NCBI GenBank assembly: GCA_030831445.1
Contig: JAURLB010000079.1
Coordinates: 1-6,382 of the forward strand
Length of the DNA: 6,382 nt
DNA from: Candidatus Nanopelagicales bacterium
Lineage (GTDB): Bacteria; Actinomycetota; Actinomycetes; S36-B12; UBA5976
Direction of reading: 5' to 3'
This document shows positions 1 to 6,254 of the stretch, piece after piece; the first letter of the stretch is position 1; every line of letters begins with the position of its first letter. A model generated the notes under the pieces. The model ran no database searches. It was not told the DNA's origin and saw only the letters and a program-made list of their open reading frames with translations. Made by a program: the position numbers and the translations under genes.

Positions 1-116
1 AACCCAGTTATGAGAGTGACGCTATTGGCACTCAATCCAATTTTGAGAAGGAATTTGGCAATCGGGACAAATCCGCGGTTTGCGATTGCCCGAGTTTGTT
101 GATTATCAAGCATCAT
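1..116 (-). CDS. pgsA: CDP-alcohol phosphatidyltransferase, N-terminal fragment (PgsA-like, probable phosphatidylinositol phosphate synthase)
   Basis: This is the first 38 codons of a gene that runs off the left edge. The visible peptide starts MMLDNQQTRAIANRG and continues with a short amphipathic stretch (PIAKFLLKIGLSANSVTLITG, with a break after LKIG) ending in the N-x-VTL-x-TG pattern seen at the start of the first membrane helix in CDP-alcohol phosphatidyltransferases. The catalytic DGxxAR...GxxxDxxxD motif would lie beyond the edge, so the enzyme class rests on this N-terminus and on context. In mycobacteria and relatives the gene after thrS and the HIT phosphorylase is pgsA1, which moves phosphatidyl groups from CDP-diacylglycerol to inositol phosphate at the inner membrane. 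The start is one of two tandem ATGs (116 or 113). It overlaps the end of the HIT gene by 8 to 11 bases, which suggests translational coupling, and no clear Shine-Dalgarno is visible. The choice of inositol phosphate over glycerol phosphate as substrate is inferred. Confidence 0.7.
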   Translation of the reverse strand, partial: MMLDNQQTRAIANRGFVPIAKFLLKIGLSANSVTLITG

Positions 117-606
117 GCCACGCTGCTGAAAGAAGAAGCCTTGAATCCTCTAAGAGTTCTGGCATGACTTTTGTTTTTGCGATGACTGGCATGAAATTTG
201 AGTCACCTTGCCAACGAGGAACAATGTGCTGATGTAAATGTCCAGCGATTCCGGCACCCGCAATAAACCCCTGGTTCATGCCAATGTTAAAACCTGCAGG
301 TGAAGCAACTTTTCGTAGGACTTTCATGCATGTTTGTGTCAATTGAGCTATTTCGTCGCGTTCTACCTCTTCGGCTTCATCATAGTTACCAAAGTGGCGG
401 TATGGGCACACCATGACGTGTCCAGTGTTGTACGGGTAGAGATTCATGATTACAAATGCAGTAGCACCACGAAAAACAATTAGTCCTTCTTTGTCTTCAA
501 GTTGTGGCGCACGGCAGAAGGGGCAGTCAGTTTCGTGCGGCCCTGTTCCCGCACGGATATATTCGACACGGTGTGGCGCCCAAATATGTTCCCATTCACT
601 CGACAT
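106..606 (-). CDS. HIT-family diadenosine tetraphosphate (Ap4A) phosphorylase/hydrolase
   Basis: A 166-residue histidine-triad protein. The catalytic triad is plain: His123-Leu-His125-Gln-His127 in GHLHQHIVPRW, followed by the GDSNFMP stretch and TKVMPE, which are typical of the actinobacterial Ap4A phosphorylase group (Rv2613c type). An N-terminal Cys28-x2-Cys31 in DCPFC is a likely zinc half-site shared with this subfamily. Known relatives break Ap4A, an alarmone-like nucleotide that aminoacyl-tRNA synthetases make as a side product, in the cytoplasm. It directly follows thrS, which fits that role. The ATG at 606 lies one base past the thrS stop and has an AAAGG Shine-Dalgarno seven bases upstream. 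An in-frame ATG at 630 would add eight residues and overlap thrS, but family alignment from memory favours the shorter form. Whether it acts as a phosphorylase or a hydrolase cannot be told from the sequence alone. Confidence 0.9.
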   Translation of the reverse strand: MSSEWEHIWAPHRVEYIRAGTGPHETDCPFCRAPQLEDKEGLIVFRGATAFVIMNLYPYNTGHVMVCPYRHFGNYDEAEEVERDEIAQLTQTCMKVLRKVASPAGFNIGMNQGFIAGAGIAGHLHQHIVPRWQGDSNFMPVIAKTKVMPELLEDSRLLLSAAWHDA

Positions 607-607
607 T

Positions 608-2596
608 TCAAAGCCTTTGTTCAACTGCATTCACAATCTCTGTGATTGCAGATTCAATTGCTACACCGTTCTTTTGTTCACCGTTTCGATATCTGAATGA
701 GACTGCGGCATTAGAAATATCTTCGTCACCAGCAATCAACATAAAAGGTACTTTTTGCGTTTGAGCGTTTCTGATTTTTTTCTGCATTCGCTCATCCGAC
801 GCATCAACTTCAGCACGTATGCCGCGCTCACGTAATTGCGCAATGATTGCCGCTAGGTATTCATTGTGTGATTCGCCAATCGGTATTCCAATAACTTGCA
901 CAGGTGAAAGCCATGCTGGAAATGCTCCGCCGTAATGTTCCACCAAAATACCGAAAAAACGTTCGACCGATCCAAACAAGGCACGATGAATCATGATTGG
1001 TCGCTGTCGGCTTCCATCACTGGCCGTGTACTCCAATTCAAAGCGCTGAGGCATTTGAAAATCAAGTTGAATCGTAGACATCTGCCACGTTCTACCAAGC
1101 GCATCTTTTACTTGGACCGAAATTTTCGGTCCGTAGAAGGCAGCCCCACCTGGATCTGGCACGAGGTCTAACCCACTTTCTTCGGCCGCCAATTTAAGTG
1201 CTTGCGTGGCTTTGTCCCACTCTTCATCGGTTCCCACGTACTTTTCATCGTTACGTGAGCTGAGTTCAAGATAGAAATCATTCAATCCATAGTCACGAAG
1301 TAGATTCAACACAAAACTCAATAAATTCTTGAGTTCGCCAGCCATCTGTTCCTGGGTGCAGTAAATGTGTGCATCATCTTGTGTCATGCCCCGAACTCGC
1401 GTTAGTCCATGAATAACCCCACTCTTTTCATATCGATACACGCTACCGAATTCAAAGAGGCGAAGTGGCAGTTCTCTGTAGGAGCGACTTCGAGAGCGAA
1501 ATATCAAATTATGAAAAGGACAGTTCATGGGCTTGAGGTAATAATCCTGACCCGGTTTTCGAATATTTCCATCGCTGTCAAGTTCAGGATCCATGTGCAT
1601 CGCAGGGAACATGCCATCCTTGTAAAAATCTAAATGCCCTGAGATCTCAAACAATTGAGCCTTTGTGATATGTGGGGTATAAACGAACTCGTAATCGCTG
1701 GCTTCATGTCGGGTTCTCGAATAGTCCTCCATAGTCCGACGCATCACACCACCCTTGGGATGAAATACTGCAAGCCCACTACCAATTTCGTCGGGGAACG
1801 AGAAAAGATCAAGTTCTACTCCGAGCTTCCTGTGATCTCGGCGTTCAGCTTCAATCAAGAAATTGAGGTAGTCCTGTAAGTCTTGCTTACTTGGCCACGC
1901 AGTGCCATAGATGCGCTGCAATTGTGCATTTTTCTCATTGCCTCGCCAATAAGCAGCAGCACTTCTCATCAATTTGAACGACTGATGCGGAATGTATCTG
2001 GTATCAGGGATATGCGGACCACGACATAAATCCCCCCACATTTTTTCACCAGTGCGCAGATGGAGGTTGTCATAAATAGAAAGTTCCGCGCCGCCTGTTT
2101 CCATGACGTCTTCGCTCGCGCTTGTCTTGTCTTGAATCAATTCCAGTTTGAAGGGCTCTGATTCCAATTCCGAAAGTGCATCTGCTTCACTCACCACTCT
2201 GCGAACAAATCGTTGACCAGTTTTGATGATTTCTGTCATTTTCTTTTCGATATTTTTTAAATCGTCTGGCGTAAATGGTGCAAGCGTCAAAAAATCATAG
2301 TAATAGCCATTTGTGATTGGTGGCCCGATACCCAATTTGGTCTGAGGATAAAGTTCCTGGACAGCTTGCGCCGTAATGTGTGCGAGTGAATGTCGGAGTA
2401 TTGAGAGTCCTTCGGCAGAGTCCAGAGCAACGAACTCAACCACATCGCCATCTTTGAGCTCGTAAGATAAATCGCGAGTTTCGCCATTGACGCGAGCCGC
2501 CACCACGCTGCGATCTTTTTCGTCTAAAAGGCTCGCGATTGGTCCTGACGCAACGGTCAGCGAACCGCCATTGAGCGATATTTGCAATTCAGACAC
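608..2596 (-). CDS. thrS: Threonyl-tRNA synthetase
   Basis: A full-length 662-residue class II synthetase that attaches threonine to tRNA-Thr in the cytoplasm. The domains run in the usual order. A TGS-like domain spans about 1-60. The editing domain spans about 65-230 and has the metal/editing residues His69-x3-His73 (HSLAH) and Cys191/His195 (CRGPH). The catalytic core spans about 250-550, with the three zinc ligands Cys359 (PMNCPFH), His410 (DDAHIYC) and His537 (MIHRALFGS). The anticodon-binding domain follows to the C-terminus, with [16 protein letters not shown] near 609-624. All catalytic and editing signatures are present, so mischarged Ser-tRNA should be cleared. The start is a GTG with only a weak AAGTGAG Shine-Dalgarno; it places [10 protein letters not shown] at the expected TGS beginning. 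The gene lies 58 bases after the PGPGW gene and one base before the HIT gene. No T-box leader fits in the upstream gap. Confidence 0.98.
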   Translation of the reverse strand: MSELQISLNGGSLTVASGPIASLLDEKDRSVVAARVNGETRDLSYELKDGDVVEFVALDSAEGLSILRHSLAHITAQAVQELYPQTKLGIGPPITNGYYYDFLTLAPFTPDDLKNIEKKMTEIIKTGQRFVRRVVSEADALSELESEPFKLELIQDKTSASEDVMETGGAELSIYDNLHLRTGEKMWGDLCRGPHIPDTRYIPHQSFKLMRSAAAYWRGNEKNAQLQRIYGTAWPSKQDLQDYLNFLIEAERRDHRKLGVELDLFSFPDEIGSGLAVFHPKGGVMRRTMEDYSRTRHEASDYEFVYTPHITKAQLFEISGHLDFYKDGMFPAMHMDPELDSDGNIRKPGQDYYLKPMNCPFHNLIFRSRSRSYRELPLRLFEFGSVYRYEKSGVIHGLTRVRGMTQDDAHIYCTQEQMAGELKNLLSFVLNLLRDYGLNDFYLELSSRNDEKYVGTDEEWDKATQALKLAAEESGLDLVPDPGGAAFYGPKISVQVKDALGRTWQMSTIQLDFQMPQRFELEYTASDGSRQRPIMIHRALFGSVERFFGILVEHYGGAFPAWLSPVQVIGIPIGESHNEYLAAIIAQLRERGIRAEVDASDERMQKKIRNAQTQKVPFMLIAGDEDISNAAVSFRYRNGEQKNGVAIESAITEIVNAVEQRL
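614..618 (-). promoter_or_regulatory. Shine-Dalgarno deciding the HIT gene start
   Basis: AAAGG on the minus strand, seven bases before the ATG at 606 and inside the last codons of thrS. Its spacing supports the start at 606 over the upstream ATG at 630. Confidence 0.55.
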
Positions 2597-2629
2597 TGAT
2601 GCTCACTTACGTGCACGAAGGGAAGACAT

Positions 2630-2635
2630 ATTCTA
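2630..2635 (-). promoter_or_regulatory. Possible -10 element for thrS
   Basis: TAGAAT on the minus strand, in the 58-base gap upstream of thrS, matches the actinobacterial TAnnnT -10 pattern. It would give a leader of about 27 bases. No convincing -35 hexamer is seen 16-18 bases further up, so thrS may instead rely wholly or partly on readthrough from pabB-pabC-PGPGW. Confidence 0.25.
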
Positions 2636-2654
2636 CTCGCCCAACAAGTGGAGA

Positions 2655-3083
2655 TTAGTTGTTCGCGTCTTTTCCTTCTGCTCTCTGTTCCTTCTTGAGC
2701 ACACGACTTCGAGCTCGCTCCATAGCCCAATTGAATACGCGACGTAAAGGCTCAGCCAATCGGTGGGCCCAGGCAAATTCAGTTGAAAGTATCACAAGCC
2801 CTAGGAAAATTGCTGCCCAGCCAGGGCCTGGCAAAACAAGCATAGCAACTCCCGCTAGTAGCACGGCAGTTCCGATAATCAGAATAGTTGCTCGCCAAAC
2901 AACGTGGGTAACAGGTCTTCGCCTCGCCCATGCTTGCAATCTGAGATGGGGTGGCAGTGCCGCCTCAACGGCACTTTCAAATGATTCAACAATTACTTCC
3001 GCAACATCTTCAATTTTTTCTTCGACCTGTTCAAGGCGCGATTCTTCATGCTGTTTGCTCTTTGAGTCTTCAGGGTTGTTCAC
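2655..3083 (-). CDS. Small PGPGW-motif transmembrane protein (TIGR02611-like)
   Basis: A 142-residue membrane protein of unknown function. The N-terminal third (about 12-42) is highly acidic and predicted helical or coiled-coil (EESRLEQVEEKIEDVAEV). A basic patch with Trp (QAWARRRPVTHVVWR) leads into a first hydrophobic segment at about 64-84. Then comes the family signature Pro-Gly-Pro-Gly-Trp at 85-89 and a second hydrophobic segment at about 90-104. The C-terminal tail is charged, very basic and then mixed (RARSRVLKKEQR). This matches the PGPGW family (Pfam PGPGW; actinobacterial members called TIGR02611), whose role is not established. The positive-inside rule suggests that both ends face the cytoplasm. 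The start is GTG in a GTGA overlap with the pabC stop, backed by a perfect AGGAGG six bases upstream. Its place between pabC and thrS points to co-expression, not to a folate role. Confidence 0.85.
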   Translation of the reverse strand: MNNPEDSKSKQHEESRLEQVEEKIEDVAEVIVESFESAVEAALPPHLRLQAWARRRPVTHVVWRATILIIGTAVLLAGVAMLVLPGPGWAAIFLGLVILSTEFAWAHRLAEPLRRVFNWAMERARSRVLKKEQRAEGKDANN

Positions 3084-3901
3084 TGAAAACCTCCTATCGC
3101 ATAGTCGCGGTAGTCAATGAGTAAAGCGCTTGTTACAACTCCCGGAGCTGAATAATGCCATGAATCTACACACTCCACAGGCTGAATATCCCGAATAGCG
3201 GACGTGATAAAAACTTCGTCAGCACTCTGTACTGCCTCAAGGGTGAGATCAATCTCCCCTATTGCATACGAGCGAGAAAACTCGGTCAAAATAATATTGC
3301 GAGTCACCCCAAGCAAACAACCACTTGCGCTAGGCGAGGTGAAGATCTGGCCATCGCTAACAATGAAAATATTTGCGAGCGCAGTCTCAGTGATGAAACC
3401 GCTCGCATCAAACAAGATGGCATCGTCAAAACCCTTCGATTGAGCTTGCTTGAGTGCAAACGCATTTTCAATATACGACAGAGTTTTCATAGATTTACTC
3501 AAGCGTTGTGGGAACTGAGTCACGTCACTGAGTGTTAGACGTGCCGGCTTTTGCCATAGTTCGATTGGCTGCCAGGTAATGACAAGCGTCCATTCGGTTA
3601 TGCCCACTTCGCCTTGAGTCAGCGAAATTCGTAATCTGCCGAAGCCTTCTGGTTGGTTTGCTTGTAGTACTTTTTTTGCGGCCTCATTAATTGCATTCGC
3701 ACCTGGAAACTCGAGATGAAGCGTACGAGCCGATTTCTCCATTCGCTGAAGATGAAAGTCGAGAAACTGAATCTGCGTTTGTCGAGTTTTCATTGTTTCA
3801 AAGATTCCATGGCCGAGCGTGAAACCACTGTCAAAAGCGGAGACAGTTGGGTTCTGGGTTAATCCCCCACCGCGAGCGTCTTCCACCCAACCCCAGTTCA
3901 T
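3080..3901 (-). CDS. pabC: Aminodeoxychorismate lyase, PLP-dependent class IV aminotransferase fold
   Basis: A 273-residue fold-type IV PLP enzyme predicted to split 4-amino-4-deoxychorismate into p-aminobenzoate and pyruvate for folate synthesis in the cytoplasm. Signatures include the N-terminal DSGFTLGHGIFETMK (about 24-38), the LDFHLQRMEKSA stretch that follows it, and the candidate Schiff-base lysine Lys139 in SMKTLSYIENAFALKQA. The segment GFITETALANIFIV (168-181) has Glu172 placed to contact the PLP ring nitrogen. SGCLLGVTR (203-211) is the usual phosphate-binding region. D-amino-acid and branched-chain aminotransferases share this fold. The four-base ATGA overlap with pabB immediately upstream is the main reason to call a lyase. 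The ATG at 3901 has no strong Shine-Dalgarno, so reinitiation after pabB is likely. Length is normal for the family. Confidence 0.9.
   Translation of the reverse strand: MNWGWVEDARGGGLTQNPTVSAFDSGFTLGHGIFETMKTRQTQIQFLDFHLQRMEKSARTLHLEFPGANAINEAAKKVLQANQPEGFGRLRISLTQGEVGITEWTLVITWQPIELWQKPARLTLSDVTQFPQRLSKSMKTLSYIENAFALKQAQSKGFDDAILFDASGFITETALANIFIVSDGQIFTSPSASGCLLGVTRNIILTEFSRSYAIGEIDLTLEAVQSADEVFITSAIRDIQPVECVDSWHYSAPGVVTSALLIDYRDYAIGGFQ
3090..3095 (-). promoter_or_regulatory. Strong Shine-Dalgarno for the PGPGW gene
   Basis: A perfect AGGAGG, six bases before the GTG at 3083, lies within the last codons of pabC (encoding part of Ile-Gly-Gly-Phe-Gln). It is the strongest ribosome-binding site in the window, so the small membrane protein may be translated more than its operon neighbours. 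It also fixes the GTG start. Confidence 0.75.
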
Positions 3902-4914
3902 GCCGGTTCACTCATCACATGTAACAACGTTTGCGCCTTCAGTTCAGTCTCTTCCCATTCTGCTTCGGCATCACTGCCCCAGGTGATACCTGCACCAGAA
4001 CCATAGTAGAGATAGTCGCCCTGTTTCCAGAATGTTCTGATGGCAACTTTCAATATTGCTTGATTTTCGTCTGCATCGACAATCCCAAATGCGCCGCAAT
4101 AGATATTTCGATCTGGCTCGAATCGTTGTATGAATTTCAAAGCACTTGACTTTGGCGCTCCGGTGACAGACCCAGGCGGGAATGTTGCAGCAAAAATCTC
4201 ACCCCAACTTGCATTTGGTTGCAGTGTGCCAACAACTTCTGAAACCAGTTGAGATGCATACGGCAATTCCTGGCGGACTAAGAGCGCTGGAACTTTGATG
4301 GAGTCTTCGAGACAAATACGGGAGAGGTCATTTCTCATCAGATCAACAATCATAATGTTTTCAGAAATGTCTTTGTTGAGAAATGCTTCGCCGGACTTCG
4401 CGGTTCCTTTGATTGGACTCGTGGAGAGTGTCGTTCCGGTTCTTTGCAGAAATATCTCAGGTGAGAATGAAAGAATTTCCACCTCATCAACGCCAAAAAG
4501 GTTCGATAGTTCTGAATCAAGCCTCAGGTAGAAAAGGTTTTGGGCAAAGAGCGAGTTTTGGAGTTTTCGATACACCGAAAATAAGTCACTCTGCATTGGC
4601 AATGGTGCGCGAAGTTGTCGGCAGACATTCACTTGGTAGATCTCGCCCGCAGCAATCCATTCTCGCGCCTCGTTCACCACATCGATGTAATCGGCTTTCG
4701 TTTGCAGACTCTCCCATACGAGATTTCCTGACCAACCTTTTGGTTCCTCTTCAGCGATGGAATGCCAGTTTTCAAACTGAAAAGCAATGATTGGTGTGTT
4801 GAAGTAGGCAATGACAATCCAGGTTCCCGATTCATCTATCTCGGCGAGATCTCGGGTGTGCCTGACGAAGGTCGAACTCGCCTTCTGTCCAGATGCCACA
4901 AGATTTCCTGTCAT
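3898..4914 (-). CDS. pabB: Aminodeoxychorismate synthase component I, short form
   Basis: A chorismate-binding enzyme of 338 residues. With ammonia from the glutaminase PabA it is predicted to convert chorismate to 4-amino-4-deoxychorismate. The diagnostic motif is Pro-Ile-Lys-Gly-Thr at 167-171. Lys169 matches the nucleophilic lysine of PabB enzymes, where anthranilate synthase (TrpE) has alanine. Other family signatures are EIYQVNV (91-97), SFSPEIFL (149-156), SENIMIVDLMRNDL (184-197), GSVTGAPK (248-255), YCGAFG (272-277) and GSGAGITWGSDAEAEWEET (305-323). It is about 100 residues shorter than E. coli PabB. The N-terminal part that forms the bound-tryptophan pocket is largely reduced, as in other compact PabBs. 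No pabA is in the window, so it presumably uses one encoded elsewhere, perhaps shared with TrpE. It is first in the minus-strand run and is likely transcribed from the 68-base gap before the tRNA genes. Confidence 0.93.
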   Translation of the reverse strand: MTGNLVASGQKASSTFVRHTRDLAEIDESGTWIVIAYFNTPIIAFQFENWHSIAEEEPKGWSGNLVWESLQTKADYIDVVNEAREWIAAGEIYQVNVCRQLRAPLPMQSDLFSVYRKLQNSLFAQNLFYLRLDSELSNLFGVDEVEILSFSPEIFLQRTGTTLSTSPIKGTAKSGEAFLNKDISENIMIVDLMRNDLSRICLEDSIKVPALLVRQELPYASQLVSEVVGTLQPNASWGEIFAATFPPGSVTGAPKSSALKFIQRFEPDRNIYCGAFGIVDADENQAILKVAIRTFWKQGDYLYYGSGAGITWGSDAEAEWEETELKAQTLLHVMSEPA

Positions 4915-4920
4915 CTACCA

Positions 4921-4926
4921 AGCGTA
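4921..4926 (-). promoter_or_regulatory. Possible -10 element for a leaderless pabB transcript
   Basis: TACGCT on the minus strand fits TAnnnT and ends exactly six bases before the pabB ATG. That spacing places transcription start at or next to the A of ATG, the geometry of leaderless actinobacterial genes. There is no usable Shine-Dalgarno before the ATG, which agrees. The -35 region (around 4944-4949) is poor. Confidence 0.35.
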
Positions 4927-4940
4927 ATTCCCGCCCCCAC

Positions 4941-4970
4941 TTGGGAAGAATTGTGCTTATCGGGTAATCT
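4941..4970 (+). promoter_or_regulatory. Candidate promoter of the tRNA Gly-Cys-Val operon
   Basis: TTGGGA at 4941-4946 and TAATCT at 4965-4970 are separated by 18 bases and resemble a sigma-70-type -35/-10 pair (TTGnnn, TAnnnT). Transcription would start near 4977, leaving a leader of only about six bases before tRNA-Gly, as is common for tRNA genes. It shares the 68-base divergent gap with the pabB promoter, so the two may compete. Confidence 0.4.
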
Positions 4971-4982
4971 CCCGCCGTAATT

Positions 4983-5055
4983 GCGGATGTAGCGCAGCTG
5001 GTAGCGCGTCACCTTGCCAAGGTGAATGTCGCGGGTTCGAGTCCCGTCATCCGCT
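4983..5055 (+). tRNA. tRNA-Gly(GCC)
   Basis: A 73-base cloverleaf. The acceptor stem GCGGATG pairs with CATCCGC and is followed by discriminator T5055. The D stem is GCGC/GCGC. The anticodon stem TCACC/GGTGA encloses loop TTGCCAA, with anticodon GCC at 5016-5018, which reads GGC and GGU. The T arm is GCGGG-TTCGAGT-CCCGT. The 3' CCA is not encoded and must be added by a nucleotidyltransferase. It is first of three closely packed tRNA genes. Confidence 0.97.
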
Positions 5056-5066
5056 CGTAAGAGCAC

Positions 5067-5137
5067 GGTGGAGTGGCCGAGAGGCGAGGCAACGGACTGC
5101 AAATCCGTGTACACGGGTTCAAATCCCGTCTCCACCT
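5067..5137 (+). tRNA. tRNA-Cys(GCA)
   Basis: A 71-base cloverleaf, 11 bases after tRNA-Gly. The acceptor GGTGGAG pairs with CTCCACC, with discriminator T5137. The D arm has a short three-base stem. The anticodon stem ACGGA/TCCGT encloses CTGCAAA, with anticodon GCA at 5099-5101. The T loop TTCAAAT is closed by an ACGGG/CCCGT stem. U73 is the known cysteine identity base. No CCA is encoded. Confidence 0.97.
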
Positions 5138-5142
5138 CACTC

Positions 5143-5216
5143 GGTCGATTGGCGCAGTTGGTTAGCGCGCTTCCTTGACATGGAAGAGGTCACAGGTTCG
5201 AGTCCTGTATCGACCA
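5143..5216 (+). tRNA. tRNA-Val(GAC)
   Basis: A 74-base cloverleaf, five bases after tRNA-Cys. The acceptor GGTCGAT pairs with ATCGACC, with discriminator A5216. The D stem is GCGC/GCGC. The anticodon stem CTTCC/GGAAG encloses TTGACAT, with anticodon GAC at 5177-5179. The T arm is ACAGG-TTCGAGT-CCTGT. No CCA is encoded. The last 27 bases overlap, on the opposite strand, the 3' end of the zapE-like gene. Confidence 0.97.
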
Positions 5217-6245
5217 CGATTCTTGGCCAACTTGGGCTAGTGCAACAATCCTTGAGAGTGCGCGACGGTACTTTTTTCGATACCCACCTTTCAGAAGTTC
5301 ATCTCCAAAAAGTTCATTGAGATTACTTCCAGAATATGCAATTGGCACTGACAGGTCATACAAGCGATCAATGAACACTACCCACCGCAGCGCGACATCT
5401 TGATTCGTGATGGTCTCGACGTGTTTGAATCCCAACCCCTGACAATCCGCCAACAGAAATCGATATCGCGATGGATGAAGTGCCGAAAGATGCTGAGAGA
5501 CATCAGCGAAAACAACTGTTTCGAAATTGTACTGTTGCGAAACTCTCTCGAGCGTGAGATCTGTAACCGGGCTTGGAAAATGTTCGAGATCTCGGTGACG
5601 GTAATCTTCGCCATCAATTCTTAGTGTGTCGAAATGCTCTGCTAGCCCTTGAATTTCACGTTGAAAATTTTCAGCAGCAAATCTCTCTTCACCGAGTCGA
5701 TCTGGAAGCGTATTACTTGTTGCTGCGAGAAATGCGCCCTTCTCCACGAGCCTCATCAGCAATGTGGACATGAGCACTGTGTCGCCAGGATCATCTAGTT
5801 CAAATTCATCAATGCAAATCAGGTTAAATCTGGAGAGAACTTCAACTGCGTTATGAAATCCAAGAAGTCCGACCAAGTTCGTGTACTCCACAAATGTCCC
5901 ATACAGCTTCGACACCGTAACTTCGTGCCATAGAGCCGCAAGCAAGTGAGTCTTGCCCACCCCAAATCCGCCATCGAGGTATCTACCTCGCTTCCCTTGT
6001 GGCCTTTTTCGAATAAGCGATGCTCTGGAACCTCGGCCAATGACGTATGCGAACTCACGCATTTCATTGAGGGACACAGATTGCGAGGGATGCATTTGAT
6101 CTGGAAGATAGTTGTTAAACCGCACTTCAGAGAACTGCACTGGCGGCGCAAATCCACCGATGAGTTCATCGATGCTCGGCTCAGGAAACCGTTGCAAAAT
6201 TGAAAGTTCGCTCTTCACAAGGCGCAACCTTAGACACTCTGCCAT
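5190..6245 (-). CDS. zapE: ZapE/AFG1-family P-loop ATPase
   Basis: A 351-residue AFG1-like ATPase. Walker A is DGGFGVGKTH at 91-100 (Lys98, Thr99). Walker B is LICIDEFEL at 142-150 (Asp146, Glu147). A sensor-1-like Asn178 lies in AATSNTLPDRLG. The AENFQREI stretch and the closing KKYRRALSRI, with its arginines, are family hallmarks. In proteobacteria ZapE binds the Z-ring at division; the mitochondrial homologue AFG1/LACE1 aids protein quality control. The actinobacterial role is unsettled. The family homology effectively ends near residue 338. The final residues WSIQDSNL and the stop are encoded by the complement of tRNA-Val. The ATG at 6245 lacks a Shine-Dalgarno. GTG at 6218 (codon 10), with AAGG nine bases upstream, is a credible alternative and places the start closer to the conserved FPEPSIDELI segment. 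It diverges from the reductase gene at 6255. Confidence 0.88.
   Translation of the reverse strand: MAECLRLRLVKSELSILQRFPEPSIDELIGGFAPPVQFSEVRFNNYLPDQMHPSQSVSLNEMREFAYVIGRGSRASLIRKRPQGKRGRYLDGGFGVGKTHLLAALWHEVTVSKLYGTFVEYTNLVGLLGFHNAVEVLSRFNLICIDEFELDDPGDTVLMSTLLMRLVEKGAFLAATSNTLPDRLGEERFAAENFQREIQGLAEHFDTLRIDGEDYRHRDLEHFPSPVTDLTLERVSQQYNFETVVFADVSQHLSALHPSRYRFLLADCQGLGFKHVETITNQDVALRWVVFIDRLYDLSVPIAYSGSNLNELFGDELLKGGYRKKYRRALSRIVALAQVGQESWSIQDSNL
5257..5277 (+). terminator. Weak candidate terminator of the tRNA operon, inside antisense zapE
   Basis: AGTGC (5257-5261) can pair with GTACT (5268-5272) around a six-base loop, with one G-T pair. A run of T bases to 5277 follows directly. It sits about 40 bases past tRNA-Val. 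The stem is short, so efficiency is doubtful, but no better plus-strand stop signal is seen between the tRNA genes and this point. Confidence 0.25.
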
Positions 6246-6254
6246 TATTTGCAG

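Noticed and set aside
2597..2654. T-box or threonine attenuator upstream of thrS
   Set aside because: The gap is 58 bases, too short for a T-box, with no threonine codon run and no terminator hairpin.
2659..3120. Plus-strand 153-codon open frame
   Set aside because: It lies opposite the PGPGW gene and the end of pabC, is low-complexity Ser/Thr/Ala-rich and shows no recognisable domain; a shadow frame.
4413..4790. Plus-strand 125-codon open frame
   Set aside because: It is fully antisense to the chorismate-binding motifs of pabB and has no family signature of its own.
4911..5135. Minus-strand 74-codon open frame across tRNA-Gly and tRNA-Cys, containing DGTRTRDIHLGK and METGFEPVYTDLQSV
   Set aside because: It is the antisense of two tRNA genes, a well-known source of false protein calls, and has no independent coding support.
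5819..6169. Minus-strand 116-codon open frame
   Set aside because: It lies in another frame of the zapE-like gene, over the Walker A region, and has no coherent domain.
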